A stretch of DNA of 64,000 nt from Leptobrachium leishanense (GCA_009667805.1 CM019064.1:110334328-110398327), one strand, 5' to 3'; positions 32,342 to 43,650 are shown, counted from the first letter of the stretch. A program made the numbers and translations. The notes: generated from the letters alone by a model not told the origin.

Positions 32342-34008
32342 GCTAACAGCTATACCTGATGCAATCAACACTTCAGTCCTTCCTCCTTGTTTTTGAGCAC
32401 CATTTTGCTCACTCCTATGCAGTTTTCAATGTACTAAAGCATAAGAATTCTGTGTCTTCAAGTGAGTGTCCATACTGATGTTCATATTGGGTGTAATGCA
32501 TATTGACTCTTAATAGTAAAGATATTGTTGTTTGACTAGTAGTGACAAGATTGTTCTTAGCCTTGAAACAATATGCATGTCATTGCTAATGGAGCAGACT
32601 AACAGGGTTATTCAAAGAGATTCGAAAAGTCACCGCATGTTTGGTGACATTTCGTTCACCGCACTTCGGGGCAATTCGGCGATCCTAGTTCACCTACCCG
32701 ACCCTGTGGTGTATTCAGCAAGCACTGCAGGGCCCCCGTAGTGCAGGGAAAACTCACCGCAAACACACGGAACACTCACCGCAAACCCGCCGAACACTCA
32801 CTGAAACACGCAGAAACAGCTGGATTAACAACGCCGAACACGCCGGAGAAAGCCGAGCAGCTGCCGATCACAGCGCAGAGCAGCCGCCGGAAAAAGCCGA
32901 CACTGCAGACGATTGCAGTGAATAAATTAGAAAAACAGTTTGCTTGAATGTTTGAAAAGTGAAACGCTGTTTGTAAACAAACTACTGAGCGAAAATGTCT
33001 GAAATTTACATATGAGGTCCAATGAATGATAATAAAAAGGACTGTTACAGAAAAAAGAAGTTAAAAATAAATAAATCGGATTTTGTTTTCAAAACAAGAA
33101 AATCCAGAAAAATGCTTAAAAATATCCTAAAAAATCTATAAATAAAGAGACTCTTTACTGCAGAATATTATAATAAACGGTTTATTAGATATTGAATTAA
33201 AACGGGAATGTTTTTAACATTGAAGCCTATGGGATTCGCCTAAATAAACCTGCTGAATTAAACCACTGAATGGCAGGGTATTTCGGGAACCTTTCACTGC
33301 TGGTTTGTGCTCTCTGAATAGCCGAAGCATTGGTTTTTTATGGGGATTCACTACCCTCGAACAGGCACCGTATGTGCAGGCAATTCGCCAGGATTTGGCG
33401 AATTGCCTGCTCTCTGGATAGCCGAATGGCCAGGAAAGGTAGCAAAACGCTAACAGCTATACCTGATGCAATCAACACTTCAGTCCTTCCTCCTTGTTTT
33501 TGAGCACCATTTTGCTCACTCCTATGCAGTTTTCAATGTACTAAAGCATAAGAATTCTGTGTCTTCAAGTGAGTGTCCATACTGATGTTCATATTGGGTG
33601 TAATGCATATTGACTCTTAATAGTAAAGATATTGTTGTTTGACTAGTAGTGACAAGATTGTTCTTAGCCTTGAAACAATATGCATGTCATTGCTAATGGA
33701 GCAGACTAACAGGGTTATTCAAAGAGATTCGAAAAGTCACCGCATGTTTGGTGACATTTCGTTCACCGCACTTCGGGGCAATTCGGCGATCCTAGTTCAC
33801 CTACCCGACCCTGTGGTGTATTCAGCAAGCACTGCAGGGCCCCCGTAGTGCAGGGAAAACTCACCGCAAACACACGGAACACTCACCGCAAACCCGCCGA
33901 ACACTCACTGAAACACGCAGAAACAGCTGGATTAACAACGCCGAACACGCCGGAGAAAGCCGAGCAGCTGCCGATCACAGCGCAGAGCAGCCGCCGGAAA
34001 AAGCCGAC
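32342..34008 (+). repeat. 1107 bp tandem duplication with hybrid MITE
   Basis: Sequence 32342-32901 recurs at 33449-34008, exactly 1107 bases on and apparently identical. It includes a ~260 bp single-copy spacer and the left half of a MITE. The MITE at 32603-33448 has a left half identical to the next copy (33710) and a right half nearly identical to the previous one (31435). That is the product expected from unequal exchange between neighbouring copies G and I. Confidence 0.92.
32603..33448 (+). mobile_element. CAGGGTTATTC-family MITE copy H (hybrid)
   Basis: Left terminus intact. The right terminus is missing because 66 bases corresponding to 32276-32341 are deleted between two GCT triplets, so the element runs straight into the spacer at 33449. 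The hybrid junction lies near 32902, at the shared GGAAAAAGCCGACAC. Confidence 0.9.
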
Positions 34009-34204
34009 ACGCAGACGAATGAGGTGAAAATAAAAGTACGCTTGAAAGTTTGAGAATTGAAACGCTGTTTGCAAAAAAACTACAGACCGAAAATGTCTGG
34101 AATTTACATACAGTCAGGTCCAGAAATATTGGGACATCAACATAATTCTAACATCTTTGGCTCTATACACCACCACAATGGAGTTGGAATGCAACAAACA
34201 CTAA

Positions 34205-35112
34205 CAGGGTTATCCAAAGAGATCCGAATTGCTTGAGAAAGGTAACCGAACGCTGAAAATCAGCGTTCGGTTACCTTTCCTGGCCATTCGGCTATCCAGA
34301 GAGCAGGCAATTCGCCAAATCCTGGCGAATTGCCTGCACATACGGTGCCTGTTCGGTCCCTGTTCGAGGGCAGTGAAATCCCCATAGAGAAGCACTGCTT
34401 CGGCTATTCAGAGAACACAAACCAGCAGTGAAAGGTTCCCCTAATGCCCTGCCATTCGGTGGTTTCATTCGGCAAATTTATTCAGGAGAATCCCATAGGC
34501 TTCAATGTTAAAAATATTCCTGTTTTAATTCAATATCTAATAAACCGTTCATTATAAAATTCTGCAGCAAAAAGTCTCTTTATTTATAGATTTTTTAGGA
34601 TAGTTTAAGCATTTTTCTGATTTTTTTTTTTTTTTATTAAAAGTCCGATTTTTTTTTTTTTTTTTTAGTTTACTTATTTTTTTTGTAACAGCCCTCTTTA
34701 TTATCATTCCCTGGACCTCCTGTGAAAATTTCAGACATTTTCGCTCAGTAGTTTCTTTGCAAACAGCGTTTCTTTTTCCCAGATTCATACAAATGTTTTT
34801 CTAATTTATTCACTGCCTCCTCTACCTCACAGCTGCTTCGGCTCTGTGTGATTCGGCTCATGTTCGGCTCCTGTTCGGCTCCTGTTCGTCTTTTTCAAAG
34901 GTTAATCCAGATGTTTTTGCTTGTTTTCAGCGTGCATTCGGTTAGTGTTCGGTGGGTTTACGGCAGCTTTTCCCTGCAATTCGGGGACCCTGTGGTGTTT
35001 GCTGAATACACCGCAGGGTCACCGAAATGCAATCGGCAAAAGGAACCGAATTGAAGAGAACGAAAAGTCACCGAACGTGCGGTGACTTTTCGAATCTCTT
35101 TGGATAACCCTG
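34205..35112 (-). mobile_element. CAGGGTTATTC-family MITE copy K
   Basis: Complete copy inserted in the left inverted repeat of the Tc1 element. Ends CAGGGTTATCCAAAGAGATCC and CTCTTTGGATAACCCTG. The right arm of the Tc1 element gives the uninterrupted sequence for comparison: the site reads AACAC then AATGT, so any duplication is 2-3 bases of A/T. Confidence 0.93.
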
Positions 35113-35269
35113 AATGTACTTTAACTGCAGACTGTGAGCTTTAATTTGAGGGTATGTACATCCAACTGAGGTGAACGGTGTAGGACTTACATCAGTTTGC
35201 AAATGTGCCTCCCACTTGTTAAGGGACCAAAAGTAATGGGACAGAATAATAATCATAAATCAAACTTTC

Positions 35270-35585
35270 CCTTCTTAATACTTGGTTGCAAATCCTTTGC
35301 AGTCAATCACAGCCTGAAGTCTGGAACGCATAGACATCACCAGATGCTGGGTTTCATCCCTGGTGATGCTCTGCCAGGCCTCTACTGCAACTGTCTTCAG
35401 TTCCTACTTGTTCTTGGGGCATTTTCCCTTCAGTTTTGTCTTCAGCAAGTGAAATGCATGCTCAATGGTATTCAGGTCAGGTGATTGACTTGGCCATTGC
35501 ATAACATTCCACTTCTGTCCCTTTCCAAACTCTGTGGTTGCTTTTGCAGTATGCTTTGGGTCATTGTCCATCTGCACTTGAAATT
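35270..35585 (-). pseudogene. Tc1-like transposase C-terminal fragment
   Basis: Minus-strand translation gives [14 protein letters not shown], then [19 protein letters not shown], ending VIDCKGFATKY. These are the second and third acidic motifs of the DDE/D domain (DNDPKHT and SPDLNxIE). One stop lies at about 35410. The DNA-binding half has been deleted. Confidence 0.88.
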
Positions 35586-36400
35586 AACTCTGGGCCTTTT
35601 ATCTGCACATTGTAATTGGGGTAATGAGGGAATATCACACACCTGGCCATGGAACAGCTGAGAAGCGAATTGTCCCATTACTTTTGGTCCCTTAACAAGT
35701 GGGAGGCACATCTGAAAACTGCTGTAAGTCCTACATCGTTCACCTGAGTTGGATGTACATACCCTCAAATTAAAGCTGACAGTCTGCAGCTAAAGCACAT
35801 TGTGTTTGTTTCATTCCAACTCCATTGTGGTGGTGTATAGAGCCAAAGATGTTAGAATTGTGTCGATGTCCCAATATTTCTGGACCTGACTGTATAAGAT
35901 CCAGTGAATGATAATAAAAAGGACTGTTACAGAAAAAAGAAAAACTGATGTAAAAAAAGGAAACCTGAAAAAAATGTTTGCTAAAACAAATCCCCAAAAA
36001 TGCCTAAAATATCCTAAAAAATCTATGAATAAAGAGACTTTTTACTGCAGATTATAATAATAAACTGTTTATTAGATATTGAATTAAAACTGGAATATTT
36101 TTAACATTGACGCCTATGGGATTCTCCTGAATAAACCTGCCGAATGAGACCACTGAACAGCAAGGCATTTCAGCAACTTTTCCCTGCTGTTTCGTGTTCT
36201 CAGAATAGACGAAGCATTGCTTCTCTATGGGGGGGAATTTCACTGCCCTCGAACAGGCACCATATGTGCAGGCAATTCGCCAACATTTGGCAAACTGCCT
36301 GCTCTCTGAATAACCGAATGGCCAGGAAATGTAACCGTACACTGAATTTCAGTGTCTGGTTATATTTCGTGACCAGATCGGCTCTCTTTGAATAACCCTG

Positions 36401-36808
36401 TTAATGTATGTATGAAATATGTCGTAGACACAGAAGTCATGGGCATTCAGAAGGCATGATGCTATTTCATAATTTAAAAGTTATCATGAACTGTTGATTA
36501 ATACCAGTTAACTACCAGTTTCCCTCTTGGTCTGCAGAATCAGAAGAATGGCAGAAGAGTGCTGCTAGCACCATCACACTAGTGTGGTAACATTACTTTG
36601 CCATACATCTTACTGTCAGTTCCGACTTGTCCTTCCTTCACATCTGACTAGGCAGCATGGTATTCAGTTACATATGTTCTTCCCTAAATAGCAGACACCC
36701 ACTCAAGACTGTTCATCTTGCTTCCACCTAATCTATTGTACACATATTCTTCTTGCCTCCTCTTCTCCTGTGACTGGAGGAACTTCCTTGTTCCCATTGC
36801 CATGAGTT
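36401..36808. other. No recognisable feature
   Basis: Unique-looking AT-rich spacer. Confidence 0.6.
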
Positions 36809-37010
36809 ATTACTTATTTATTTATTTATTTATAAAGTATTTTACCAGGAAGGATACATTGAGATTTCTCTCATTTTTAAGTATGTCCTGGGTTCAAGAA
36901 CATTGAATGTTACAGTAGTTACAGAAATAAAAAGTAATACAATGCAAGATATTAGAAAACAACACAAATATACAGATTAATATAGAAAATAAATATGTAG
37001 GAAATAGTCA

Positions 37011-37679
37011 TTATGTTACATGTTTACAGGTGCATTCCGTATTGAGGTATGTTAATAGGGAGCCCTTGAGTGACTTAAGACTGGGCGAAGATTTGATGGC
37101 GTCTGGAAGGTTATTCCATAATTGCGGTGCTCTGTAGGAAAATGAGAAACGAGCCACTTTCTTTTTGTATTGTGGTATTGCAAGTAAGGTGCTGGTCCTG
37201 GATCGGAGGTTATAGGATGAGGGAACTGCTAGGAGAAGCAGACTATTCAGGAAGGGTGGCAGCTTCCCAGAAAAGCTCTTAAACACCAGGTTGGAAAGGT
37301 GAAGGGTGCGTCTAGATTCCAGCGATGGCCAGTTTAGTTCTTTTAACATATCACAATGGTGGGTCATGCAGTTACATTGTAGCACAAAGCGGCAGAATGA
37401 GTTATACAATGTAGTAAGTTTCTGAAGATGTGTTTGCGGGGCAGCTGCATACACTACATCTCTGTATTCAATAGCCGGCATTAGCATTTGTTGTACAATC
37501 TGCTTTCTTACTGCGGGGCTCAGGCAGGATTTGTTTCTATACAGGGCACCTAGTTTGGGATAAAGTTTAGATGAGAGTTTTTTGATGTGGGGTCCAAAGG
37601 ATAGATTTGGGTCTAACCACATACATAGGTATTTGAGAGAAGTGACAGTGGTCAGCGGGCCATTTGAATTTATCCCCAC
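37011..37679 (-). pseudogene. LINE reverse transcriptase, C-terminal part
   Basis: Encodes LKYLCMWLDPNLSFGPHI (the LGV.LD thumb-type motif), KQIVQQMLMPAIEYRDVVY, and the C-terminal signature RAPQLWNNLPDAIKSSPSL. It is an open 222-codon frame that ends at the natural stop. Upstream it should join the frame at 38276-38623 once the MITE is removed. Confidence 0.88.
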
Positions 37680-37684
37680 ATATA

Positions 37685-38295
37685 GGCCCCTATTACGCTC
37701 TTAGCGTTAAAACGCGGGTGCAGGGAAGGAAAAACTGCGCCTGCAGTTTCCCCCCTTCCGCCCGCGTTTTAACGCCAGATTACAATGCATGCGCAAACAA
37801 TGCTGCCTGCATTGTTATCGAGCGTTAAAAATCTGGATACTTGCGGCAGCGCTGAGCGCAGCTGCGAGCATCCACCTGCTGGAGTCCATAGGACTCCATT
37901 GAGGTCCTCTCTGCCGGTCGGCGTAGTGATACGCAGGGAGAGACAGGGGGGACTTTTTCCCCCTGTCCTTCCCTGCTCCCGCCGGCCGGAGGAGGTGACC
38001 GGAGCCGAGGTCCTCGCCGCGGGACAGAGGGTGAGTATATCTTGCGTTTTTTTATTTTTTCAACCTGGTGTTAACGGATTCTGCACCAGCGGAATCCGTT
38101 AACACCAGGTCCTGGCTTTTCGTTGACCAGAGCCAGGCGTTAATCAGCGCTGGGACATTGTAATCCAGCGCTGATTAACGCTTTGCGCTCCCCATGTTAA
38201 GTATAGGGAGCGCAAAGTGCACTAACCTCACGCAGAGAAGCGCAAGGTACCAAACACAAACGGGTTTTTTAACCTTTAGGTATATAATAGGGGCC
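37685..38295. mobile_element. GGGCC-family MITE, copy 2
   Basis: Ends GGCCCCTATTACGC and GTATATAATAGGGGCC, flanked by ATA on both sides (37682-37684 and 38296-38298). Contains two internal palindromes: GCGTTAAAACGCGG-type sequence and the 38071-38104 stem with GTTAACGGATTC/GAATCCGTTAAC. It splits the LINE reverse transcriptase. Confidence 0.9.
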
Positions 38296-38623
38296 ATAGA
38301 TGGGGATTTTGCAATTTATGTAGTTTAGGTTTTGTTCCAAAGAGCATCGTTACAGTTTTGTCAGTATTTAAAAAATGTTTGTTGTGTTTGATCCACTTTT
38401 CTACCTCTGTGAATTGTTCTTGCAGCACGGCCTCCAGCTGTGGGAGATTTGGTTTGCTGATATAGATTACGGTGTCGTCTGCGTACATGTGTACAGTTGA
38501 GGCTTTGCAGTCGTTGGGCAGATCATTTATGAAAATCGTGAATAGTAGGGGGCCGAGTATCGAGCCTTGGGGTACACCGCAAGTGACTGGGAGGAGGATG
38601 GACGAGCTGCCAGAAATGCACAC
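38276..38623 (-). pseudogene. LINE reverse transcriptase, catalytic part
   Basis: Encodes GVPQGSILGPLLFTIFINDL followed by the catalytic box MYADDTVIYI and LNTDKTVTMLFGTKPKL. The YADD aspartates are intact. The frame runs out in the MITE at 38295, and upstream of 38623 the element is truncated. Confidence 0.9.
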
Positions 38624-38690
38624 ATATTGTGATTATGCTCAGGTCTTGGATTGTTATCCCACTAATATCCCACTAACATAAAGCACAACA

Positions 38691-38823
38691 ATCCCTATTC
38701 CAAGGTTGGTGTAAATTTAACCAAAGCTGTTGTAAACCTAACAATCCAATAGACTATACTATAGAGGCTCTGGTAAGTTTATAACAGCTCTGATTAAGTT
38801 AACAACAACCTTGAAATAGGGCC
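38691..38823. mobile_element. Miniature palindromic GGGCC-type MITE
   Basis: About 133 bp that folds on itself: TTGTAAACCTAAC...AAGTTTATAACAGCTCTG, with ends ATCCCTATTCCAAGG and CCTTGAAATAGGGCC. It is related to the second copy at 40738-40868. Confidence 0.75.
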
Positions 38824-39632
38824 TCCTACGTATATTTATGGGCAGCTGCAAAATTGCCATATTTTACAAACAGGTTAAAAGAGAAGAAACCGGTACACTA
38901 TTCCTACCTTATACGAAAAAGGAATTTGTTGGTTCCATTTGATGGCAAAATTATATTAAGCTCCCCTGTCATAGCATCAGAGCAAACCTCTTAGGGGACT
39001 CCCTAACTAATGCACCTAAACATATGGTGTATTTTAAACCATTTACAGACTTTAAATGCAAACCCTCCTGTAAGAACTAGGTGCAAAGCTTTATCTATGC
39101 CTCACCCAACGTTTAGGTCATTTTATACCCAACCCAATTAACTATTTTTGTATGTATGTAGAAACCAGTTTTTTGCATATGATACAATGGTTTATCTCAG
39201 TTTACAGTATGATAAAAGGGTCTACATTGATAATAGGAAAAAATCAATCTTACCGTATAGCAGCTTATTTGGTTTGGCTTTCTTATGAGGACATGGAAAA
39301 AAGAGGAACCTATAAAGAATTACCAATGATTCTGATGTAGAATGGATTATCAGATTGATGTACTGGTGGTTAAAAGAAAGAAAATAGAAAAAAGCAAATA
39401 CAAGAAAAAGCTTCCTTTGTCCAGAATTATAATGACTTTTATGCCCTTCTGATCTGAAAACAATTGATATACCGCATTATATTACATTTATTCTGCTGCT
39501 TTATATTTCCAGATATTCTCGGAGGAACTGCTCATTTCTTCAGCATATTGCATCTTGGGTGATGTAAATAGATTGTTTTGTTTACATGAATTTAGTCTTC
39601 CTGAGAAATAATAAATACAATTTGAAAACTAT
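38824..39632. other. No recognisable gene
   Basis: AT-rich. Short frames only. A stretch near 38880-39000 could be an old PLE or LINE trace but no domain is readable. Confidence 0.5.
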
Positions 39633-40194
39633 CAGGGTTATTCAAAGAGATTCGAATAGTCACTGCACGTTCGGTGACTTTTCGTTCTCTTCAATTCAGT
39701 GCAATTCGACGATCCCATTTTGGCGACCCTGCAGTGTATTCAGCAAGCACCACAGGGCCGTCGTAGTGCAGGAAAAAGCTGCCGCAAATCCGACGAACAC
39801 TCACTGCAAAACCCGGCAAATGCACACCGAAACCTGCAAAAACATCTGGATTAACCCCGCCGAACACACCAGAGAAACCCGAGCAGCCGTCGATCACAGC
39901 GCAGAGCAGCCGCCGGAAAAGCCCAACACCGCAGACGAATGGAGTGAAAAAAAAAACAGTAGACATGTGCATTCGTTTTAGTACTAAAACGATTTAGTCC
40001 GAATTTTGGGATAATTTAGTTTTCGTATGACTCAAGAGAAACAAAACTGCTCAGTACAAAAAACGAAAGAAACTAAAATAAAATGCACTACATTTTAGTG
40101 TCAGTCCTTTTTGTGATATTACATTGATGAGTGAAGGAGACCAGCAATGAAGAGCGCAACATCCGAAGTTCTGCACCCTCCACATGCCAATGCA

Positions 40195-40475
40195 GTAGGA
40201 TGTTCTATACAGAGAGGGGCATTAATTAGTGCAGGAGGATGTTCTATACATTATACAGAGAGGGATATTAATGCAGGAGGATGTTATATACATTATTCAG
40301 AGAAAGGTATAAATTGAGGAGGATGTTCTATACAGAGAGGGACATTAATTAATTCAGGAGGATGTTCTATATATTATACAGAGAGGGGTATTAATTAATG
40401 CAGGTGGATGTTGTATACATTATACAGAGAGGGGTATTAATTAATGCAGGAGGATGTTCTAAACATTATACAGAG
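40195..40475. repeat. Minisatellite, ~45-60 bp unit
   Basis: Six to seven copies of a unit like GCAGGAGGATGTTCTATACA followed by TTATACAGAGAGGGGTATTA, with length variation between units. Confidence 0.9.
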
Positions 40476-40737
40476 AGGATCCTTTTTTCTCAGCCCTTTA
40501 AATCCAATGGCTGTGAGCGTGGAGATCGGCTGCTTGTTACATTATCTCTCAGTACAATGTATCAGGCTCAGTTGTTACAGTAACTGACTAACAGCGCTCA
40601 GAGTTTCAGTAAAACAAGGAAATAATATTGTTCTAACCTCTTTATATATAAAAATATTATTTACTAGTTTTACTGAAACTCTGAGCGCTGTGATGAGCAC
40701 TGCAGCAGTCAGTTACTGTAACAGCTTTGCCTGACAA

Positions 40738-40868
40738 GGGGCAGTATTACAATGTTGGTGCTAACTTAACCAGAGCTGTTGTAAACTGAAAACCTCCATA
40801 GGCTACAATAGCTCTGGGAAGTTTACAACAGCTCTGGTTAAGTTAGCACCAACTATGTAATATGGCCC
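40738..40868. mobile_element. Miniature palindromic GGGCC-type MITE, nested
   Basis: Folds on itself: GGTGCTAACTTAACCAGAGC pairs with GCTCTGGTTAAGTTAGCACC. Ends GGGCAGTATTACA and ATGTAATATGGCCC. It sits in one arm of the hAT foldback, so it arrived after the foldback formed, or else disturbed the arm. Confidence 0.85.
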
Positions 40869-41619
40869 ACATTGTGCTGAGAGTGAGAGATAATGTAACA
40901 AGCAGCGATCTCAGCCCTCTGAGGAGCCACTACAATAGTAATTGTATCCATTGGTTTTCAGATGAATGAAATTAGTTTTCATACTAAATAACTGAAAACG
41001 AATTCCTTTAGCAACTAAATAAATTGCATTTTAGGACTAATCCATTAGTTCAAAACGAAATTTTGTGCTGTGCACATGTCTAAAACCCAGTATGCTTGAA
41101 TGTTTTAAAAATGAAACGCTGTTTGCAAAGAAACTACAGAACGAAAATGTCTGAGATTTACACATAAGATCCAATGAATGATAATAAAAAGGGCTGTTAC
41201 AGAAAAAAGAAAAAATGATTAAAATAAAACAGGAAAAAAAATTCACAAAAAAATCCCGAAAAATGCCTAAAGGATCCTAAAAAAAATCTATAAATAAAGA
41301 ATCTTTTTACTGCAGAATATTATAATCAACGGTTTATTAGATATTGAATTAAAACGGGAAAATTTTTAACATTGAAGCCTATGGGATTCGCATGAATAAA
41401 CCTGTTGAATTAGACCACCGAACAGCAGGGCAATTTGGCAACTTTTCACTGCTGGTTTTTGTTCTCTGAATAGACGAAGCAATGCTTCTCTATGAGGATT
41501 CACTGCCCTCGAACAGGCACTGAACAGGCACCATATGTGCAGGCAATTCACCAGGATTTGGCGGATTTCAACATTCGGTTACCTTTCGGCCACAATTTAT
41601 AGCTCTTTGAATAACCCTG

Positions 41620-42055
41620 TTTGTCTATGCACAATAAAAGCTTTATTAAAAAAGGTCTCAATTCTGATACTGTACCTTCAACCATAAACCTGACACACAA
41701 TTATATTTCATTCACAATCAAATGTGTCCCGAAGTGGAAGGTGAAGAAATCATCTCATAGATAAGTATTAGAAGTTTATTTTTCCCTAGTGTGTCAATGT
41801 GGCAAATGTGTGTTTTTAAAAACTTATATAAGATTATTAGTGTTGTCAGATTGTCCGTGGTTTTCTGGATGCATAATAACAGAGACATGCTGGCGATCAA
41901 TATGTGAAACGTACAGGATGGAAAAATCCAGCATCACCCGATTCAGAATATTGTAAGTTTCCAATATTTTGGTATTAGACAGATTCGGAATATCGGAAGC
42001 ATCCAATATATTCGGCCGGTTCCAATATTCAGACCTTTTATGTATAATCCATATA
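41620..42055. other. No recognisable feature
   Basis: AT-rich. Short direct motifs (CCAATAT, GGAATAT) around 41950-42030 recur without a clear period. Confidence 0.5.
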
Positions 42056-42440
42056 AAATGGTTAGGAGGGATAGTGTTAGGGATAGAACGAGGGTAAGGG
42101 TTAGGGGTTAGAGCTAAATTTAGGATAAGATTAGGACTAGGTAGGTTTATCATTTTAAATGTGTTATATGATTAGAGTAAGGTAAGGTTAGGTTTAGGGC
42201 AGTGGTTCCCAACTATGGTCCTCAAGTACCCCTAACAGGCCAGGTTTTCCTTATATCTGAAGCACAGCACAGCTGATCTGATTTGCTGCTCAGTGATAGC
42301 ATTATTCAGTCTGCATTTCCCAAAGGTAATACTTAAAACCTGGCCTGTTAGAGGGACTTGAGGACCGTGGTTGGGAACCACTGGTTTAGAGCAATGGTGA
42401 AGGCTAGGTTTAGGGTTAGACTAGGGCTAGGGATACTGAT
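42056..42440. repeat. Degenerate telomere-like GGGTTA repeats
   Basis: Plus-strand sequence rich in GGGTTAGGG, GGTTAGGGTTAG and TAGGGCTAGGG variants on both sides of a small hAT MITE. The repeats are imperfect and short, so an interstitial telomere-like patch or a simple repeat is more likely than a true telomere. Confidence 0.6.
42200..42383. mobile_element. 184 bp hAT-type MITE
   Basis: Ends CAGTGGTTCCCAAC and GTTGGGAACCACTG are perfect inverted repeats. Flanks GTTTAGGG (42192-42199) and GTTTAGAG (42384-42391) agree at 7 of 8. The interior also folds, with GGCCAGGTTTT pairing AAAACCTGGCC. CAGTGGTT-type ends are typical of hAT-Charlie-like MITEs. Confidence 0.93.
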
Positions 42441-43485
42441 TTTTGTGTATGTCCATGACTAAGATTCCAATTCTTGAAGCAGTGTGAATTTTTGGAATAT
42501 GTTTGTTCATCCATAAAGCATTTACTTACTTCTCTATTTCGTATAAGTTTTACAGCACCTTTTTAAAACCTATGGTATTCATTATGGACTGATATGGGTA
42601 TGAATGGCACATCATAAATGTCAATGCATCACATCACCACAACATATGATCAAACCTCTAATGTGCAAATGGATGTAGCTGGCAGGAAAAAAAAAAGGCT
42701 TTTGTGGCCACCATAAACACTACAGCCTGCTATGGGTCTCCAGAATCTGGATATCTGCAGGAGGACAAGTGCATGAGAGTTGTGTGATACAAAAATAAAG
42801 TTAGAAAAATATATTTTGTGTAAAGAAAGTTACAGTCTGTTTCCATAGCGAAGTCAAGTAAAATTATATAAGCAGATTGAAAATAAGTCTAAAAACATAG
42901 ATTTGTTTTATCTAATTACATAAGGTTAAGGTAAAATAAAAGTTAGTTCATTTTTGATTTTTGTTTAATCCATTTGATGGAAAAGTCCCTGTTGGGCTCG
43001 TAAACCCTACCATTATATTCTAGCCCAGTTGCCCTACTCATTTTACAAAATAAAATACTATATAATAACTGCTCAGTCAGAAAATTACCTTAAATAGACA
43101 AGGATATAATTCTGCACCTGCACAATTTCATGCTATGTGAAAGAAACTGTGAGCATATCAAAGGAAGCAGCATAGAAAATCAACAAGTGCAGCGTTATTG
43201 TCACAACTATAAATATAGAAAGTAATTACAGCAAGAGTTATAACTTATTATCTCAAATAAGAATGAAACTTTGGCTTAGAAAATGAATGTTGTAAATATG
43301 CTTTATTCTTAGAGAAGCAGAGATTGTTCACACAGGTGTGCTGTCATCTGTTGGATGATGTGTCAAGCAATGAAGTTTGTATAAAATCTACAATGCTTAT
43401 TTAAGAGAATCACGTGTATATTCTCTGTGGTTTTTATTTCAAAACAGTTACAGTATCAAATGGCTATCAATAGATAAAACTAGTA
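42441..43485. other. No recognisable feature
   Basis: AT-rich sequence; nothing identified. Confidence 0.6.
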
Positions 43486-43487
43486 CC

Positions 43488-43650
43488 TATATTATTATTA
43501 CTATTAATCCTTATTTATAAAGCGCCAGCATATTCCACAGCGCTGTACAATGGGCACAGTATAGAGAGGGTTACAATACATTGAACAACATTTGACAAAC
43601 CAGTACAGGCGTAAACGAGGGCCTATTCCCGTGGGGACACCTATATATCA
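43488..43650 (-). mobile_element. L2-like LINE 3'-end fragment
   Basis: On plus: ATT-repeat, then TTATAAAGCGCCAGCATATT, CCACAGCGCTGTACAATGGG and GGGCCTATTCCCGTGGGG. Matches the 3' end of the minus-strand L2-like element at 60120-61300. Only the 3' tail remains. Confidence 0.85.

Larger units (their letters stand above)
34109..35894 (-). mobile_element. Deleted Tc1 element with ~210 bp inverted repeats
   Basis: Begins TA-CAGTCAGGTCCAGAAAT and ends with its complement ATTTCTGGACCTGACTG-TA, so the TA target is duplicated. Long inverted repeats reach to about 35240 on the left (skipping the inner insertion) and start near 35680 on the right. The core between them carries the end of a Tc1 transposase on the minus strand. 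The element is about 876 bp without the insertion at 34205-35112. Confidence 0.93.
33710..36400 (+). mobile_element. CAGGGTTATTC-family MITE copy I, interrupted by Tc1
   Basis: Ends CAGGGTTATTCAAAGAG and CTCTTTGAATAACCCTG, flanked by TAA and TTA. A Tc1-type element at 34109-35894 splits it, itself holding another copy of the same family. Without the insertion the host reads AATTTACATA then TAAGATCC, as in copies at 31435 and 39633. Confidence 0.93.
36809..38640 (-). mobile_element. CR1/L2/Rex-group LINE, 5'-truncated, split by MITE
   Basis: On the minus strand the order is RT catalytic region (38276-38623), a MITE insertion (37685-38295), RT C-terminal region (37011-37679), 3' UTR and a TAAA-repeat tail near 36811-36835. 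The 3' UTR reads GAGAGAAATCTCAATGTATC on the minus strand, shared with the fragment at 26270 and the SINE at 46931. The clade is uncertain. Confidence 0.88.
39960..41082. mobile_element. Non-autonomous hAT foldback element
   Basis: Terminal inverted repeats TAGACATGTGCA and TGCACATGTCTA, a known style of vertebrate hAT ends. Flanks AAAAACAG and AAACCCAG agree at 6 of 8 positions, consistent with an 8 bp duplication. The interior contains a tandem array (40195-40470) and large inverted arms (about 40500-40625 and 40660-40920), plus a nested palindromic MITE. Confidence 0.85.
39633..41619 (+). mobile_element. CAGGGTTATTC-family MITE copy J, with hAT inside
   Basis: Ends CAGGGTTATTCAAAGAG and CTCTTTGAATAACCCTG, flanked by TAT and TTT. 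A 1.1 kb element (39960-41082) interrupts it. The rest matches copy G closely, including the GGAAAAGCCCAACACCGCAG region and the AGACCACCGAACAGCAGGGC block. Confidence 0.92.

Noticed and set aside
42056..42440. True telomere end
   Set aside because: The repeats are degenerate and flanked by ordinary transposon-rich sequence on both sides.
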